A stretch of 64,000 bases of DNA from Pseudomonadota bacterium (GCA_021808195.1 JAKBCE010000017.1:1-64000); one strand, 5' to 3'; positions 34,696-44,667 are shown, counted from the first letter of the stretch. Numbers and translations are program-made. The notes: generated from the letters alone by a model not told the origin.

Positions 34696-37155
34696 TCAAT
34701 GCGAGTCATCCCGTTGGCCCGCCGGACTCGGCGGCGAGGGGGAACACGGCCGCACGCTCCAGATCGCCTCGGCGTAACCGCTGATCGCGCGATCGCTCGA
34801 GAACATGCCACTCGCCGCAACGTTGCGGATTGCCCGGGCAAGCCACTCGTTGCGGTTTCGGTACACTGACCCAACCTGCGCCTGTGCCCGCATGTACGCG
34901 CCGAGATCGGCCAGATGCATGTAGTAATCGCCGCTCTTAAGCAGTGTGTCGACAATCGGGGCGAAAATGCCCCGTTCATTGGCGCTGAAGTGATCCTGTG
35001 CAATAAGATCGAGCGCCGCGCGGGTCTGCGGCTCATGGGCATAGTGCCAATGCGGGTCGTACCACGGCCGGCTCGCCGCCACCTGCTCGGCCGTCAGCCC
35101 GAAGAGGAAACAATTCTCCTCACCGGCCTGCTCGGCAATCTCGATCGTCGCCCCATCCCGTGTGCCAACCGTGAGCGCCCCATTCAGCATGAACTTCATG
35201 TTGCTCGTACCGCTTGCCTCATAGCCCGCGGTGGAGATTTGCTCGGACACATCGCTCGCCGGAATCAGCCGCTCGGCGAGCGTCACGCCGTAATCGGGCA
35301 GGAACACCACCTTCAGCCGTGCGCGAACTGCCGGATCGGCCTCGATCACGGCGGCAACATTGTTGATCAGCTTGATGATGAGCTTCGCCAGCGCGTAAGC
35401 GGGCGCCGCCTTACCGGCGAAGAAGAACGTGCGCGGTGGTTCACCGTCGGCCGCCCAGCCGTTGCGCATCCGATCGTAGAGAATGATGATGTGCAGCACA
35501 TTCAGCAGCTGGCGCTTGTATTCGTGGATGCGCTTGATCTGACTGTCGAAAATGGACTCCGGGTCGATGGCTTGACCGGTCGCTTCCTTCAGCCACTGCA
35601 CAAAGCGCAGTTTCGCATCTCGCCTCGCCTGTGCGAAATGCTCTCGAAAACCGGCATCCTCGGCGAGTGGCCGCAGAGCCTGCAGCCGGCTGAGTTCGGT
35701 GATCCAGCCCTCACCGATGGCCCCGGTGATCAGACGGGCGAGCCCCGGGTTCGCCACGAGCAGCCAGCGCCGCGGCGTGACGCCGTTCGTCTCATTGCGA
35801 AAGCGCTCCGGGTACATCTCGGCGAAGTCCGTGAGCGTGCGGCGGCGCAGCAGCTCACTGTGTATCGCTGACACACCGTTGGTGCTGTGCGAGCCCAGCA
35901 CCGCCAAATGTGCCATGCGCACCGCCTTGCGCGGTTGCTCCTCGATGAGGCTCATGCGCTGCGCGCGTGCCTCGTCGGCCGGAAAGCGCGCGCGCACCGT
36001 CTCGAGGAAACGTCGGTTGATCTCGTAAATGATGTCAAGCTGACGCGGCAAGGCAAGCTCGAACAGTTCGGTCGGCCAGCGCTCCAGGGCCTCGGGCAGC
36101 AGGGTGTGATTGGTGTACGCAAGCGTCCGTACCGTCAGATCCCATGCCTGCTCCCAGCCGAGGTGGGCCTCATCGAGGAGAATGCGCATCAACTCCGCGA
36201 CCGCCATGGCCGGATGGGTATCGTTCAGCTGGATCGCCACCTGCTGCGGAAGCATCCGCCAGTCCTCGTGGGCCCGGCGAAAGCGACGCACGATGTCGGC
36301 CAGCGAGCAGGACACCAGGAAATACTCCTGCAGAAACCGCAGGTGTCGCCCGGCGGATGTCATGTCGTCCGGATACAGAACGCGGGTGAGATTCTCCGCC
36401 AGGATCTTGTCGTGGACAGCACCGAAGAAATCACCGTGATTGAACTCATCGAGATCGAAGTAGTCCGGCGCGTTCGCCTCCCACAGACGCAAGGTATTGA
36501 CCGTGTGGGCGCCAAAGCCCACCACCGGTCTATCGTACGGCACGCCGCGCAAGGTCGCTCCACGCTGATCGGACAGCACCGCAGCGCCTTCTTCGAACCG
36601 CAGCGTGCAATGGATGTGTGTCTCGATCGCCTGCTCGGGACGGACGATCTCCCACGGATCCTGCCGGCGCAGCCAGTTGTCCGGATGCTCCTCCTGCCAA
36701 CCGTTGACCAGCGTCTGGCGGAAAATCCCGTACTCGTAGCGCAATCCGTAGCCGATCGCCGGAATCTGCAGTGTCGCCAGGGAGTCTAGGAAGCAGGCCG
36801 CGAGGCGGCCCAGGCCGCCGTTGCCGAGTCCGGCGTCCGGCTCCGCCGCGCTCACCCGCTCGAAATCGATGCCGCGGCGCTGCAGCATCTCGCGCACCCG
36901 CGGCTCAATGCGCAGATTGACCACGTTATTCTGCAGCGAACGACCGAGCAGATATTCGAGCGAGAAATAGTAGACTCGCTTCGGCTGCAGCTCCTCATAA
37001 ATCTGATCCGTGTGCAACCAGCGTGCACCGATCTGCTCGCGCAGCGCCGCAGCGATGGCCTCGAAGCGCTGTCGATCGCTCGCCGCAGCCGGCGTTACGA
37101 GCTGATCGAACTCGAGATGACGCTCGAACGACTCGCCGAGATCCAGATCGTCCAT
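34696..37155 (-). CDS. glgP: Glycogen phosphorylase
   Basis: An 819-residue enzyme from ATG 37155. YYFSLEYLLGRSLQNNVVNL and DAGLGNGGLGRLAACFLDS are typical of the family, and the pyridoxal-phosphate lysine lies in EASGTSNMKFMLNGALTVG. It releases glucose-1-phosphate from glycogen or maltodextrins. Pgm and GlgX follow at once, which explains the product flow. A longer frame exists upstream to 37374, but it is out of the family pattern, so I keep the start at MDDLDLGES. No glgA, glgB or glgC is in the window. Confidence 0.94.
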   Translation of the reverse strand: MDDLDLGESFERHLEFDQLVTPAAASDRQRFEAIAAALREQIGARWLHTDQIYEELQPKRVYYFSLEYLLGRSLQNNVVNLRIEPRVREMLQRRGIDFERVSAAEPDAGLGNGGLGRLAACFLDSLATLQIPAIGYGLRYEYGIFRQTLVNGWQEEHPDNWLRRQDPWEIVRPEQAIETHIHCTLRFEEGAAVLSDQRGATLRGVPYDRPVVGFGAHTVNTLRLWEANAPDYFDLDEFNHGDFFGAVHDKILAENLTRVLYPDDMTSAGRHLRFLQEYFLVSCSLADIVRRFRRAHEDWRMLPQQVAIQLNDTHPAMAVAELMRILLDEAHLGWEQAWDLTVRTLAYTNHTLLPEALERWPTELFELALPRQLDIIYEINRRFLETVRARFPADEARAQRMSLIEEQPRKAVRMAHLAVLGSHSTNGVSAIHSELLRRRTLTDFAEMYPERFRNETNGVTPRRWLLVANPGLARLITGAIGEGWITELSRLQALRPLAEDAGFREHFAQARRDAKLRFVQWLKEATGQAIDPESIFDSQIKRIHEYKRQLLNVLHIIILYDRMRNGWAADGEPPRTFFFAGKAAPAYALAKLIIKLINNVAAVIEADPAVRARLKVVFLPDYGVTLAERLIPASDVSEQISTAGYEASGTSNMKFMLNGALTVGTRDGATIEIAEQAGEENCFLFGLTAEQVAASRPWYDPHWHYAHEPQTRAALDLIAQDHFSANERGIFAPIVDTLLKSGDYYMHLADLGAYMRAQAQVGSVYRNRNEWLARAIRNVAASGMFSSDRAISGYAEAIWSVRPCSPSPPSPAGQRDDSH

Positions 37156-37807
37156 AAGCACTCGCTGCGCACAGTGATTCACTGGGTGCACGCCTGCTCT
37201 GTCGCCCTCGGCATGCGCCGTCCTCCGCACCATGGGCCCACCGCGCAACACCGCGCACGGTACGGCGATTGAGTCCACTGCGCCAACGTTAGCCCGTCCG
37301 CCCGATTGCGTCCAGCGCCGGCACGATGGCTGCGCCGGCGCACGACTCCAAACGGCACGCGCTCTGCAGAGCAAGATGAGAAGGCGACGCAGTCGGCAAA
37401 TCGCGGTTCGGAAAATGCGGATAGAAATCCGGCCCCGCCTCGGCGATGCTTTTGAATGAGTGTGCCCGCGCGTGCGCTTCGCGGATGTCGGTCATCGAGC
37501 CCATTCTCGGGACGCCGCCGCCGTGCTTGCACCAGCATTTCGCTGTACGAGGGCCAGCATACCTAGGCGCATTACGGGTCGGGACATGGACGCCATGGCC
37601 GGCAGCATTGGCGAGTCGGTTCGCGATGAGCGCATCCGGGCCCGTGTCGGCGAGGCACGGCACCTCGGGCGCGAGCTGCTCGCGGTGAGTGCGCCGCTCA
37701 TGCGACTGACGGCGGCCACAGGTCTTCGCATAGTCGAGGAGCGGCATGATCTGCGCTTCATTCGGGCAAGGTTCGAACAACGCAGAAGTTTCCGGCGGCC
37801 GGTCGCC
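37156..37807. other. Intergenic, no gene supported
   Basis: About 650 bases between glgP and capA. Several overlapping frames are open on both strands, but none shows a known motif, a good ribosome-binding site or an outstanding composition. The glgP promoter should lie here. I see no hairpin or repeat worth naming. Confidence 0.45.
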
Positions 37808-38956
37808 TTACCAGTCGACTCTGAGCGTCCCATCGGTATCGAGCCAGACGTGAGTGCCAAACGCACGGCTTTCGCGATCCAGGGTGTGACATAACCATGC
37901 CGACTGTGCCGCATCGGACGCCTCGAGGCGAAAGCAATGCCTTCGCAGCGGCACCATCCGCAGCTGCGTGAGTTTGCCGCTCAGCGCATCGAGCAGCGGG
38001 AAATACATCAGCGTCAGCTCTGGCCGGAACCGCTCGTAACCGCCAATGCCCTCGTAGTCGTTGATGAAATCCCCGCAACCATAGAGAATCAGACGGTTCC
38101 GATACACCTCCAACCCTCTGGGGTGGTGCGAGGAATGGCCATGAACCAGATCGACGGAACCCCGATCGATCAGCTCATGCGCAAAGCGCCGTTGCGCTCC
38201 TGACAGCCGATATCCCCAGTTGTCGCCCCAGTGGATGGATAGCACCACGCGATCAGCCGGTCCGCGTGTGCTGTCGATCTGTCGCGCGAGACACTCGGCG
38301 CTGCGTGCGGAGGCATCCGGGAGCCAGTTCACCCCGGCGCGCTCGCGCCCGGCCCGCCAGGTCGCCGGCACCCCGCTACTGGGCAGCGCGACCCCGTAGA
38401 CGAGGACTCGCGAGCCGCCCCGCAGCACCAGGATCGCCGGCGCGGATGCCTCGCGCAGCCCATTGCCTGCGCCCGTGGTGAGGATGCCGGCCGCATGCAA
38501 CGTCTGCAGAGTCTCTGTCAGTCCCGCGCGACCCCAGTCGAGCACGTGATTGTTGGCGAGCACGCAGCAGTCCAGTCCGGCAGCGACCAGACAGCCGATA
38601 TTCTCCGGGTTCATCCGATAATGAATCGGTTTGTCTGTCGAGGCCGCGGCGCTGCGTGTCACTGCGGTCTCCAGGTTACCGATGCGCACATCCGGCGCGG
38701 CTTGCTCCAGTCGCTCGAGCGCCGCCCCCCAGATATAGTTCGAGCCGACATGGCGCGCCAGTGCGGCGCAGCGCCGTTCGGCGAGCTGCACGTATTGGAG
38801 CGCAGAGCGCGCACAGGGCTCGAGGAGCCGAGGATCGCTCGGCGCGGCGAGGATCTGGTCGATGCCGCGGCCGGTCATGAGATCGCCACAGAGGAACATC
38901 CGGATGCTGCCGGCGGCTGCGCCGGCATCGTCTGCATTCCGGTCGCAGCGGGCCAT
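37808..38956 (-). CDS. CapA-family phosphoesterase-like protein
   Basis: A 382-residue protein of the PGA_cap (CapA) family, related to metallophosphatases. MFLCGDLMTGRGID, GNLETAVTRS, LANNHVLDWGRAGL and VDLVHGHSSHHPRGLEVYRN are the family blocks with Asp, Asn and His metal ligands. CapA proteins are linked to poly-gamma-glutamate capsule, but most bacterial homologues stand alone and have unknown roles. No capB or capC is near. The gene starts seven bases after the rtcB stop and is likely co-transcribed with archease and rtcB, an unusual partner. Confidence 0.85.
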   Translation of the reverse strand: MARCDRNADDAGAAAGSIRMFLCGDLMTGRGIDQILAAPSDPRLLEPCARSALQYVQLAERRCAALARHVGSNYIWGAALERLEQAAPDVRIGNLETAVTRSAAASTDKPIHYRMNPENIGCLVAAGLDCCVLANNHVLDWGRAGLTETLQTLHAAGILTTGAGNGLREASAPAILVLRGGSRVLVYGVALPSSGVPATWRAGRERAGVNWLPDASARSAECLARQIDSTRGPADRVVLSIHWGDNWGYRLSGAQRRFAHELIDRGSVDLVHGHSSHHPRGLEVYRNRLILYGCGDFINDYEGIGGYERFRPELTLMYFPLLDALSGKLTQLRMVPLRRHCFRLEASDAAQSAWLCHTLDRESRAFGTHVWLDTDGTLRVDW

Positions 38957-38962
38957 CGGCGC

Positions 38963-40381
38963 TCATCCTTTGATGCAGATCAGGGGCTGCAGCCGCGCGA
39001 CCTTGCACGCAAGACCGGCCGCATCGGCCGAGTTCACCACGGCCGTGACGTCCTTGTAAGCCGCAGGGGCCTCCTCGGCGATACCCCGCAACGAGGGGCT
39101 GCGCACGAGGATCCCGCGCTCGGCGAGCGCCGCGATCACCGCTTTGCCCCGCCAGGTGCGCGCCGCCTGATGCCGACTCATCAGCCGGCCGGCGCCGTGA
39201 CAGGCGGACGCGAAGGCATGCTGCTCGGAAGATGACGTGCCGGCGAGGATATAAGACTCGGTGCCCATTGAGCCGCCGATCAGCACCGGCTGGCCGATAG
39301 CACGCAGCGCCGCTGGCAGATTGGGATGCCCCGGTCCGAACGCGCGCGTTGCGCCTTTGCGATGCACGTACAACTGCCGTCCATCGTGCTCCTCGCACTT
39401 GCAAGTGTTGTGTGAGACGTCGTAAATCAGGCTCAGCGTGGCGCGCGGGAGCACCTGGCTGAACACTTCGCGCACCAAGTGCGTCAGGATCTGTCGATTG
39501 GCGAGTGCGCAGTTGATCGCGGCCCGCATCGCCCCGAGGTAGCTCCGGCCGAGCTCTGAGTCGATCGGGGCACAGGCGAGCTCCCGATCCGGCAGCACAA
39601 TTCCATAGTCATTCACGGCCATAGTCATGAGTTTGAGGAATTCCGTTCCGATCTGATGGCCGAGGCCGCGCGACCCGCAGTGAATCATCACGAGCGCATC
39701 TCCGCTCTGCAGCCCGAAACCCTGAGCGATCTGCGGTTGAAAGATCTCACAGACCTGCTGTACCTCCAGATAGTGATTGCCACTGCCGAGGGTGCCCATC
39801 TCAAGGCGCTGCCGGAGTCGCGCACGGGCAGATACCTGCTCGGGGTCCGCGCCGCTCATCTGACCGCCCTCCTCGATCCGCTCGAGATCCTCAGCCGCTC
39901 CCCAGCCACTCTGCACGGCCCATCTCGCCCCGGCGTGCAGCATGGCATCGGTCTGCTCGTCACTCAGCGTGATCGGCCCGGTGCTGCCAAGCCCGGCTGG
40001 GATCTGGGCATAAAGGGCCTCGGCAAGCGCGTGCTGTACGGCGCGCACTTCGCTCGCATGCATGCCGGTATGCAGACAACGCACCCCACAGGACACATCG
40101 AAACCGACACCACCGGCCGAGACCACTCCGCCGTGCTGCGGATCGAACGCGGCGACGCCCCCGATCGGGAAGCCGTAGCCCCAGTGTGCATCGGGCATGA
40201 CGTAACTCGCCGCAACGATGCCCGGCAGCATGGCGACGTTGACGGCCTGCTCGTAGACCTTGTGATCCATCTGTCGCACGAGCGCCTCGTCCGCGAAAAT
40301 CAACCCGGGCACCCGCATGGCGCCATGCGGCGGGATTTCCCACTGCTGCTCGGCGCGACGCTCGAGTAGACCGAGGTCCAT
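38963..40381 (-). CDS. rtcB: RtcB RNA ligase
   Basis: A 472-residue RNA-splicing ligase. PDAHWGYGFPIGGVAAF, GFDVSCGVRC (Cys metal ligand), LGSGNHYLEVQ, HCGSRGLGHQIG and SEQHAFASACHGAGRLMSR (the His that carries GMP) are all present. It joins 2',3'-cyclic phosphate and 5'-OH RNA ends using Mn2+ and GTP. It follows archease by five bases, a known co-factor pairing. It starts at ATG 40381. No RtcA or RtcR is in the window, so control of this repair operon differs from E. coli. Confidence 0.95.
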   Translation of the reverse strand: MDLGLLERRAEQQWEIPPHGAMRVPGLIFADEALVRQMDHKVYEQAVNVAMLPGIVAASYVMPDAHWGYGFPIGGVAAFDPQHGGVVSAGGVGFDVSCGVRCLHTGMHASEVRAVQHALAEALYAQIPAGLGSTGPITLSDEQTDAMLHAGARWAVQSGWGAAEDLERIEEGGQMSGADPEQVSARARLRQRLEMGTLGSGNHYLEVQQVCEIFQPQIAQGFGLQSGDALVMIHCGSRGLGHQIGTEFLKLMTMAVNDYGIVLPDRELACAPIDSELGRSYLGAMRAAINCALANRQILTHLVREVFSQVLPRATLSLIYDVSHNTCKCEEHDGRQLYVHRKGATRAFGPGHPNLPAALRAIGQPVLIGGSMGTESYILAGTSSSEQHAFASACHGAGRLMSRHQAARTWRGKAVIAALAERGILVRSPSLRGIAEEAPAAYKDVTAVVNSADAAGLACKVARLQPLICIKG

Positions 40382-40386
40382 ACCTG

Positions 40387-40803
40387 TCAGACATCCAGCA
40401 CGGTCTGCGCGAGCCACGCGCCGTTCTCGCACGCCACTCGCAGCGCGGTATACGTTGCCCCCTTGATCTCGACCGCCGGGTGATGTCGCTCGCGATCGAC
40501 CGGCTCGCCCCAGGCCTGCCCCTCGAGCCTGTTGGCCTCGAGGTGCACCTGGAAGCGTCCGAAGAGCATCTGCCGCGCCGACATTTCGAAAATCAGGCCA
40601 TTCAACCACTCTGCAAGCAGCAGTTCGTCATCCGGCGCCACGCACGTGACACGGACTTCCTGCGCCGGAATGACCCGCGTCGGATCAGTTACGATCGCCG
40701 TCATCGCTACTGCCGCCTGCTCGAAGGCCTGTGCTTTGCTGGCGCCGATGCCGCGCACACCGACATCGGCTGCATGTGCGAAGTGCTCCCAGTGTGCGTC
40801 CAT
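40387..40803 (-). CDS. Archease, RtcB activator
   Basis: A 138-residue archease from ATG 40803. It has HWEHFAHAADVGVRGIG (the Asp at the metal site), DDELLLAEWLNGLIFEMS and PAVEIKGATYTALRV, all family hallmarks. Archease allows RtcB to turn over many times and widens its nucleotide use. Its stop lies five bases before the rtcB start. The gene is divergent from the RRM protein, with about 280 bases between them. Confidence 0.92.
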   Translation of the reverse strand: MDAHWEHFAHAADVGVRGIGASKAQAFEQAAVAMTAIVTDPTRVIPAQEVRVTCVAPDDELLLAEWLNGLIFEMSARQMLFGRFQVHLEANRLEGQAWGEPVDRERHHPAVEIKGATYTALRVACENGAWLAQTVLDV

Positions 40804-41087
40804 GGTGCTCGAGTGGTGCCGCCGCGAGTGCACGCTCCTTGGCGGTAAATATCAGATCGGCTGGTTTTTGACAGTTCGGACAGTACGCAGTGGGCGTGCA
40901 TCGGTACAAGTAACGATAACGCGGCCTATGCATTGCGCTGAGGATATCGATGCGGACAGTTCCCTTGGGGCAGGGCTGCGTGCGTCCTGGTGCTGGCGAA
41001 GACAACGCTTGGGCTACGCCGCTCGGGCGCACACCGGCCGCAACCGTATCGACCGAATTGATTGACCTCGGTTCAGGAGTACATGAC

Positions 41088-41351
41088 ATGACCAAGATCT
41101 TCGTCGGAAACCTGCCGTTCTCGACCACCGAGCAGGATCTGCGCGACATGTTTGCGCCGTATGGGTCGGTGCAATCTGCCAAAATTGTCACGGATCGGGA
41201 TTCGGGACAGTCGCGCGGCTTCGGCTTCGTGGAGATGCCGAACTTCGAGGCCGCGCGGGCCATCGAGTCCCTCAACGGCAAGAGCATCGGCGGAAGGCCG
41301 TTGCGGGTTAATGAGGCCCAGGAGCGCTCAGGTGGGAGCTTTCGCCGCTAG
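41088..41351 (+). CDS. RRM-domain RNA-binding protein
   Basis: An 87-residue single RNA-recognition-motif protein. RNP2 is KIFVGNLPF and RNP1 is RGFGFVEM, with aromatic residues in place. The C-terminus is a short Arg/Ser/Gly tail. AGGAG lies eight bases before ATG 41088. Bacterial RRM proteins of this type (Rbp-like) are often cold-induced. Its place beside rtcB and archease could suggest an RNA-repair context, but it is on the other strand. Confidence 0.9.
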   Translation: MTKIFVGNLPFSTTEQDLRDMFAPYGSVQSAKIVTDRDSGQSRGFGFVEMPNFEAARAIESLNGKSIGGRPLRVNEAQERSGGSFRR

Positions 41352-41394
41352 GCAGCTCAGGAGGCATCAGGCGCAGACGGCCTCAGCACACCGC

Positions 41395-42102
41395 GTGCGT
41401 GCGACGGTGAAACAGGACATCTCCCTTGAACTCGGGACTGCAACGCTGCATGCCATTGTGCGCATTCCGAGCGCCATGCGCGCGGTCGTCCTTTTCGCCC
41501 ATGGCAGCGGCAGTGGCCGGCACAGTCCCCGCAACAATTATGTCGCGCAGCGACTCGCGCAGAGCGGCATCGCAACTGTCCTTGCAGACCTGTTGACGGC
41601 GCACGAAGAGGCGATCGACATCCTGACCGCGCAGCTGCGCTTTGACATCGCAATGCTCTCGGATCGGTTGCGCGCGGCGACCGAGTGGACGCGCCGCCAT
41701 CGCACGTTGGGTGCGTATCCGATCGGATATTTTGGCGCCAGCACCGGGGCGGCCGCCGCGCTCGTGGCGGCCGCAGGCGTCACAGACCTGCTCGGCGTCG
41801 TCTCCCGAGGTGGTCGGCCGGATCTGGCCGGCGCCGCACTCGAGCAGGTTCTCGCGCCCACTCTGCTCATCGTCGGCGGCGAGGATCGGCAGGTGCTGGC
41901 CTTGAACCGCTCCGCGCTTGCCGCCCTGCACTGTCCGGCACGGCTGGAGGTCATCGCCGGGGCCAGCCACCTGTTTACCGAACCGGGTGCACTAGAACAG
42001 GTCGCCGAGCGGGCGACCGCCTGGTTCGAGCACTGTCTGAACGCTCCGCAGGCCCCAGCGTACCCAGCGCACTCGCAGTGCTGCGGTGGAGATGGCGACT
42101 GA
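41395..42102 (+). CDS. Alpha/beta hydrolase, dienelactone-hydrolase-like
   Basis: About 235 residues from GTG 41395 (GTG 41407 is possible). It shows the oxyanion segment LFAHGSGSGRHSPRNNYVAQ, the nucleophile GYFGASTGAAAALVAAA (Gly-x-Ser-x-Gly), the acid in LLIVGGEDRQVLAL and the histidine in AGASHLFTEPGAL. This is a complete catalytic triad. The family is the short DLH-like hydrolases, often annotated as phosphoribosyltransferase-linked or as esterases; the substrate is unknown. It starts 43 bases after the RRM gene and overlaps or abuts tspO. Confidence 0.85.
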   Translation: MRATVKQDISLELGTATLHAIVRIPSAMRAVVLFAHGSGSGRHSPRNNYVAQRLAQSGIATVLADLLTAHEEAIDILTAQLRFDIAMLSDRLRAATEWTRRHRTLGAYPIGYFGASTGAAAALVAAAGVTDLLGVVSRGGRPDLAGAALEQVLAPTLLIVGGEDRQVLALNRSALAALHCPARLEVIAGASHLFTEPGALEQVAERATAWFEHCLNAPQAPAYPAHSQCCGGDGD

Positions 42103-42178
42103 TGCGATTCCGTTGCAGCCCGGTGCGCGATCCGGCCGGCGCTTGACCGGTTGCTCCGCCTCGGTGCAGGCTACGCCC

Positions 42179-42697
42179 ATGTCACGTGCAGCGCCGTCCA
42201 CCTCCCCCAAGATCCTGGGCGCGCCGCGCGATGGCGCCCTGCTCATCCTGTGCCTTCTGCTCACCTATGCGGCGGAGGGAGTGGGCGCCATCGCCTCAAT
42301 CCATGCCGCGGCATTCTATGCGAGTCTGGCCCAACCCCGCTGGGCACCGCCCCCGTGGCTGTTTGGTCCGGTGTGGACACTGCTCTACACGCTGATGGCC
42401 GTCGCACTGTGGCGGGTGGTGCGCTCTGCCCAAGCGCACGCCACCGCCACGGCAGTGTTCCTCGTGCAGCTGGTGATCAATGCGCTGTGGTCGTGGCTGT
42501 TCTTTCGCTGGCATCTTGGCGCCGTGTCGTTCGGATGGATCGTGCTGCTGCTCGCGATGATCGCCGCCACACTCGGCGCATTCTGGCGCATCAGCCGGAT
42601 CGCGGCGATCCTGCTGCTGCCCTACCTCGGCTGGGTCCTCTTCGCAACGCTGCTCAGCTGGACGCTGTGGCGAGCGAACCCCGCGGCGCTTGGCTGA
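42179..42697 (+). CDS. tspO: TspO/MBR family protein
   Basis: A 172-residue membrane protein with five hydrophobic helices. It carries LAQPRWAPPPWLFGPVWTLL, the conserved TspO region, and LVINALWSWLFFRWHLGAVS, rich in Trp. TspO binds porphyrins and steroids and acts in stress or tetrapyrrole-related signalling. The start ATG 42179 removes a basic N-terminal extension. It is convergent with the LytTR regulator gene 57 bases away. Confidence 0.92.
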   Translation: MSRAAPSTSPKILGAPRDGALLILCLLLTYAAEGVGAIASIHAAAFYASLAQPRWAPPPWLFGPVWTLLYTLMAVALWRVVRSAQAHATATAVFLVQLVINALWSWLFFRWHLGAVSFGWIVLLLAMIAATLGAFWRISRIAAILLLPYLGWVLFATLLSWTLWRANPAALG

Positions 42698-42754
42698 TCC
42701 GGCCACCGCCGCCGTGGCGGACACGACGGGCATGCAGCGGGCGGCGCACCGAAC

Positions 42755-43543
42755 TCATTCCGGCGACACTCTGAATCGCTCCAGCTGCCGGCGCACCGAC
42801 TCGCGAAATCCCTCGGCGCTCGCCAGAGTGACCCCGGCCTCGATCACCAAGATGAAATCCCCCCGCGGCGTGCGGCTGACTTTGCGCACGTAATTGAGAT
42901 TGACCAGGCACGAGCGGCTGATTCGCAGCAGCGGTTGCGATTGCAGGGCCTTTTCAGCCTGCACGAGCGTCCCGCGCAGGCAATAGATCTGCTCACCCAC
43001 GCGCAGCTTGACGTAATTGCGGTCCGCCCATGCAACCTCGATCAAACCCACATCGAGCATCTGTAGCGTACTACCGAGTCCAACGAGAATGCGCGGCCGC
43101 AAATCGAGGAGCCCGCGGCGGATTGCCTCGATCCGCTCAAAGGCCGCCTCGAGTGCCTCCTCGCGCTGCGCGGAGGTTTCGGCGAGCAGCCGCCGGCGGA
43201 CCCGATCGAGCGTGCAGCGGAAGCGCTCGCGATCAAATGGCTTGAGCAGGTAATCCACCGCGCTCAATGCGAACGCCTCGATGGCGTATCTCTCGTGTGC
43301 GGTGACGAACACGATCAGCGGAGCGCAGCGCTGCTCGAGCGAGCGCGCGAGCGCCATCCCATCCATCGATTCCATCTCCACATCGAGAAAGATCACATGC
43401 GGTGGGTCGATGCGCACGGCCTGCAGCGCGCTCAGACCGTCGCGGTATTCACCGATCACCCGCAGGTCCGCCTCGCGCTCGCAGTGCTCGCGCAGTGCCC
43501 GTCGCGCCGCCGTTTCATCATCCACCAAGATCACCTGCAGCAT
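42755..43543 (-). CDS. LytTR-type response regulator
   Basis: A 262-residue regulator. The receiver domain has Asp8, Asp9 and the phosphorylation site Asp54 (HVIFLDVEMESMDG), with the conserved lysine in LLKPFDRERF. The C-terminal half is a LytTR DNA-binding domain with EVAWADRNYVKLRVG and PLLRISRSCLVNLNYV. It belongs to the AlgR/LytR type, often controlling cell-surface or uptake genes. It lies 11 bases after its histidine kinase. The target is unknown; tspO or the surface genes nearby are only possibilities. Confidence 0.92.
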   Translation of the reverse strand: MLQVILVDDETAARRALREHCEREADLRVIGEYRDGLSALQAVRIDPPHVIFLDVEMESMDGMALARSLEQRCAPLIVFVTAHERYAIEAFALSAVDYLLKPFDRERFRCTLDRVRRRLLAETSAQREEALEAAFERIEAIRRGLLDLRPRILVGLGSTLQMLDVGLIEVAWADRNYVKLRVGEQIYCLRGTLVQAEKALQSQPLLRISRSCLVNLNYVRKVSRTPRGDFILVIEAGVTLASAEGFRESVRRQLERFRVSPE

Positions 43544-43554
43544 GACCCACCCCG

Positions 43555-44667
43555 CTAGCGATTTATGGGGACACGAACGTCAACCAATAGCGGCAGCTTG
43601 ACTTCCGTGATCCATTCGCGCGCCCGCCCCGGGGCGGCACAAACCGTGGCCCGCTCGCCAAAGAGGATGCCGAGACGGTCGCGAACATTTTTCAGGCCGA
43701 TACCGCCCGGCCCGCGCGGCTCCATGTGCGCCATGGAATTGGTCACGCGCAGCGTCAGGTGCTGCCCCGATGGACGCACCTCCACTCGGACAGACACGAC
43801 ACCATGATGGCCTGCTAGCCCATGAACCACCGCATTCTCGACCAGCGGCTGCAGCACCAGACTCGGCACCCAAGCCGCGGGCAGCGCGGCGAGTTCGGGA
43901 AGCTCGAACCGCAGCCGCTCAGCGAATCGACGCTGCTGCAACTCGAGGTACAGCTGCGCGAAATGAATCTCTTCGGCGAGCCGCCAGTATTCGCGCTCGC
44001 TGGCACTGAGCAGCCTGCGCAGCAGATCACCAAAGCGCACCACGAGTGCCTGTGCGGCGGTCGGATCCCATTCGATCTGACCGTGAATACTCTGCAGCAG
44101 ATTGAGCAAGGAATGCGGTGAGAGTTGCATCCGCAGCGAGGCCAGCCGGGCCGTCGTCAACTCCTGAGCGAGTGCGGCGGAGTGATTTTCCTCATCCCGA
44201 AGCGTCCGGTACAACTCAAATCCGCTCACCAGTCCGACCGCGAACGCATAGGTGATGAGGAACCGCATGACGCTCGCGAGCCAGATCGGTGCGGCCACCG
44301 CCGAGGCCTGCGACCAGGTGTACACCGACACGTGCGGCGCGGAGCGGAAATCGCCGGCGAGCAGATCGCCCACCAGCAGACACGGAATCGCAAGCGCGGA
44401 GAACAGAACCCCCAGCAGCAACTGCAGCGGGGCGCGCCGGGCGAACGGGTTCCACCCCAAGCGGTAGGATCCGGCCACACAGCCGAGCAGCACCGGATAG
44501 AGCAGCAGATGCTGCAGCAGCCGCGGCTGCCAGGGCGCAAACAGCTGCACCACGTGGATCGCCTCGAGGGCTCGCTGCATGCTATCGGCGTACAGCACAT
44601 CACAGACCGCCACATAGACCCAGAACACGGTCACGATGAGCAGGGGTCCGCGCAGCCGAGCGGCCAT
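43555..44667 (-). CDS. LytS-like sensor histidine kinase
   Basis: A 370-residue kinase with about five N-terminal membrane spans and no periplasmic sensor domain. His185 in LRMQLSPHSLLNLLQS is the phosphorylation site of the His_kinase (PF06580) type; the common Asn-Pro-His-Phe is Ser-Pro-His-Ser here. The ATP domain has LVLQPLVENAVVHGLAG and GGIGLKNVRDRLGILFG. It is paired with the downstream LytTR regulator. The sensing signal is probably within the membrane. Confidence 0.9.
   Translation of the reverse strand: MAARLRGPLLIVTVFWVYVAVCDVLYADSMQRALEAIHVVQLFAPWQPRLLQHLLLYPVLLGCVAGSYRLGWNPFARRAPLQLLLGVLFSALAIPCLLVGDLLAGDFRSAPHVSVYTWSQASAVAAPIWLASVMRFLITYAFAVGLVSGFELYRTLRDEENHSAALAQELTTARLASLRMQLSPHSLLNLLQSIHGQIEWDPTAAQALVVRFGDLLRRLLSASEREYWRLAEEIHFAQLYLELQQRRFAERLRFELPELAALPAAWVPSLVLQPLVENAVVHGLAGHHGVVSVRVEVRPSGQHLTLRVTNSMAHMEPRGPGGIGLKNVRDRLGILFGERATVCAAPGRAREWITEVKLPLLVDVRVPINR

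Noticed and set aside
31205..34777. Long plus-strand frames over glgX and pgm
   Set aside because: They are antisense to clear GlgX and phosphoglucomutase sequences and have no domain or start signal.
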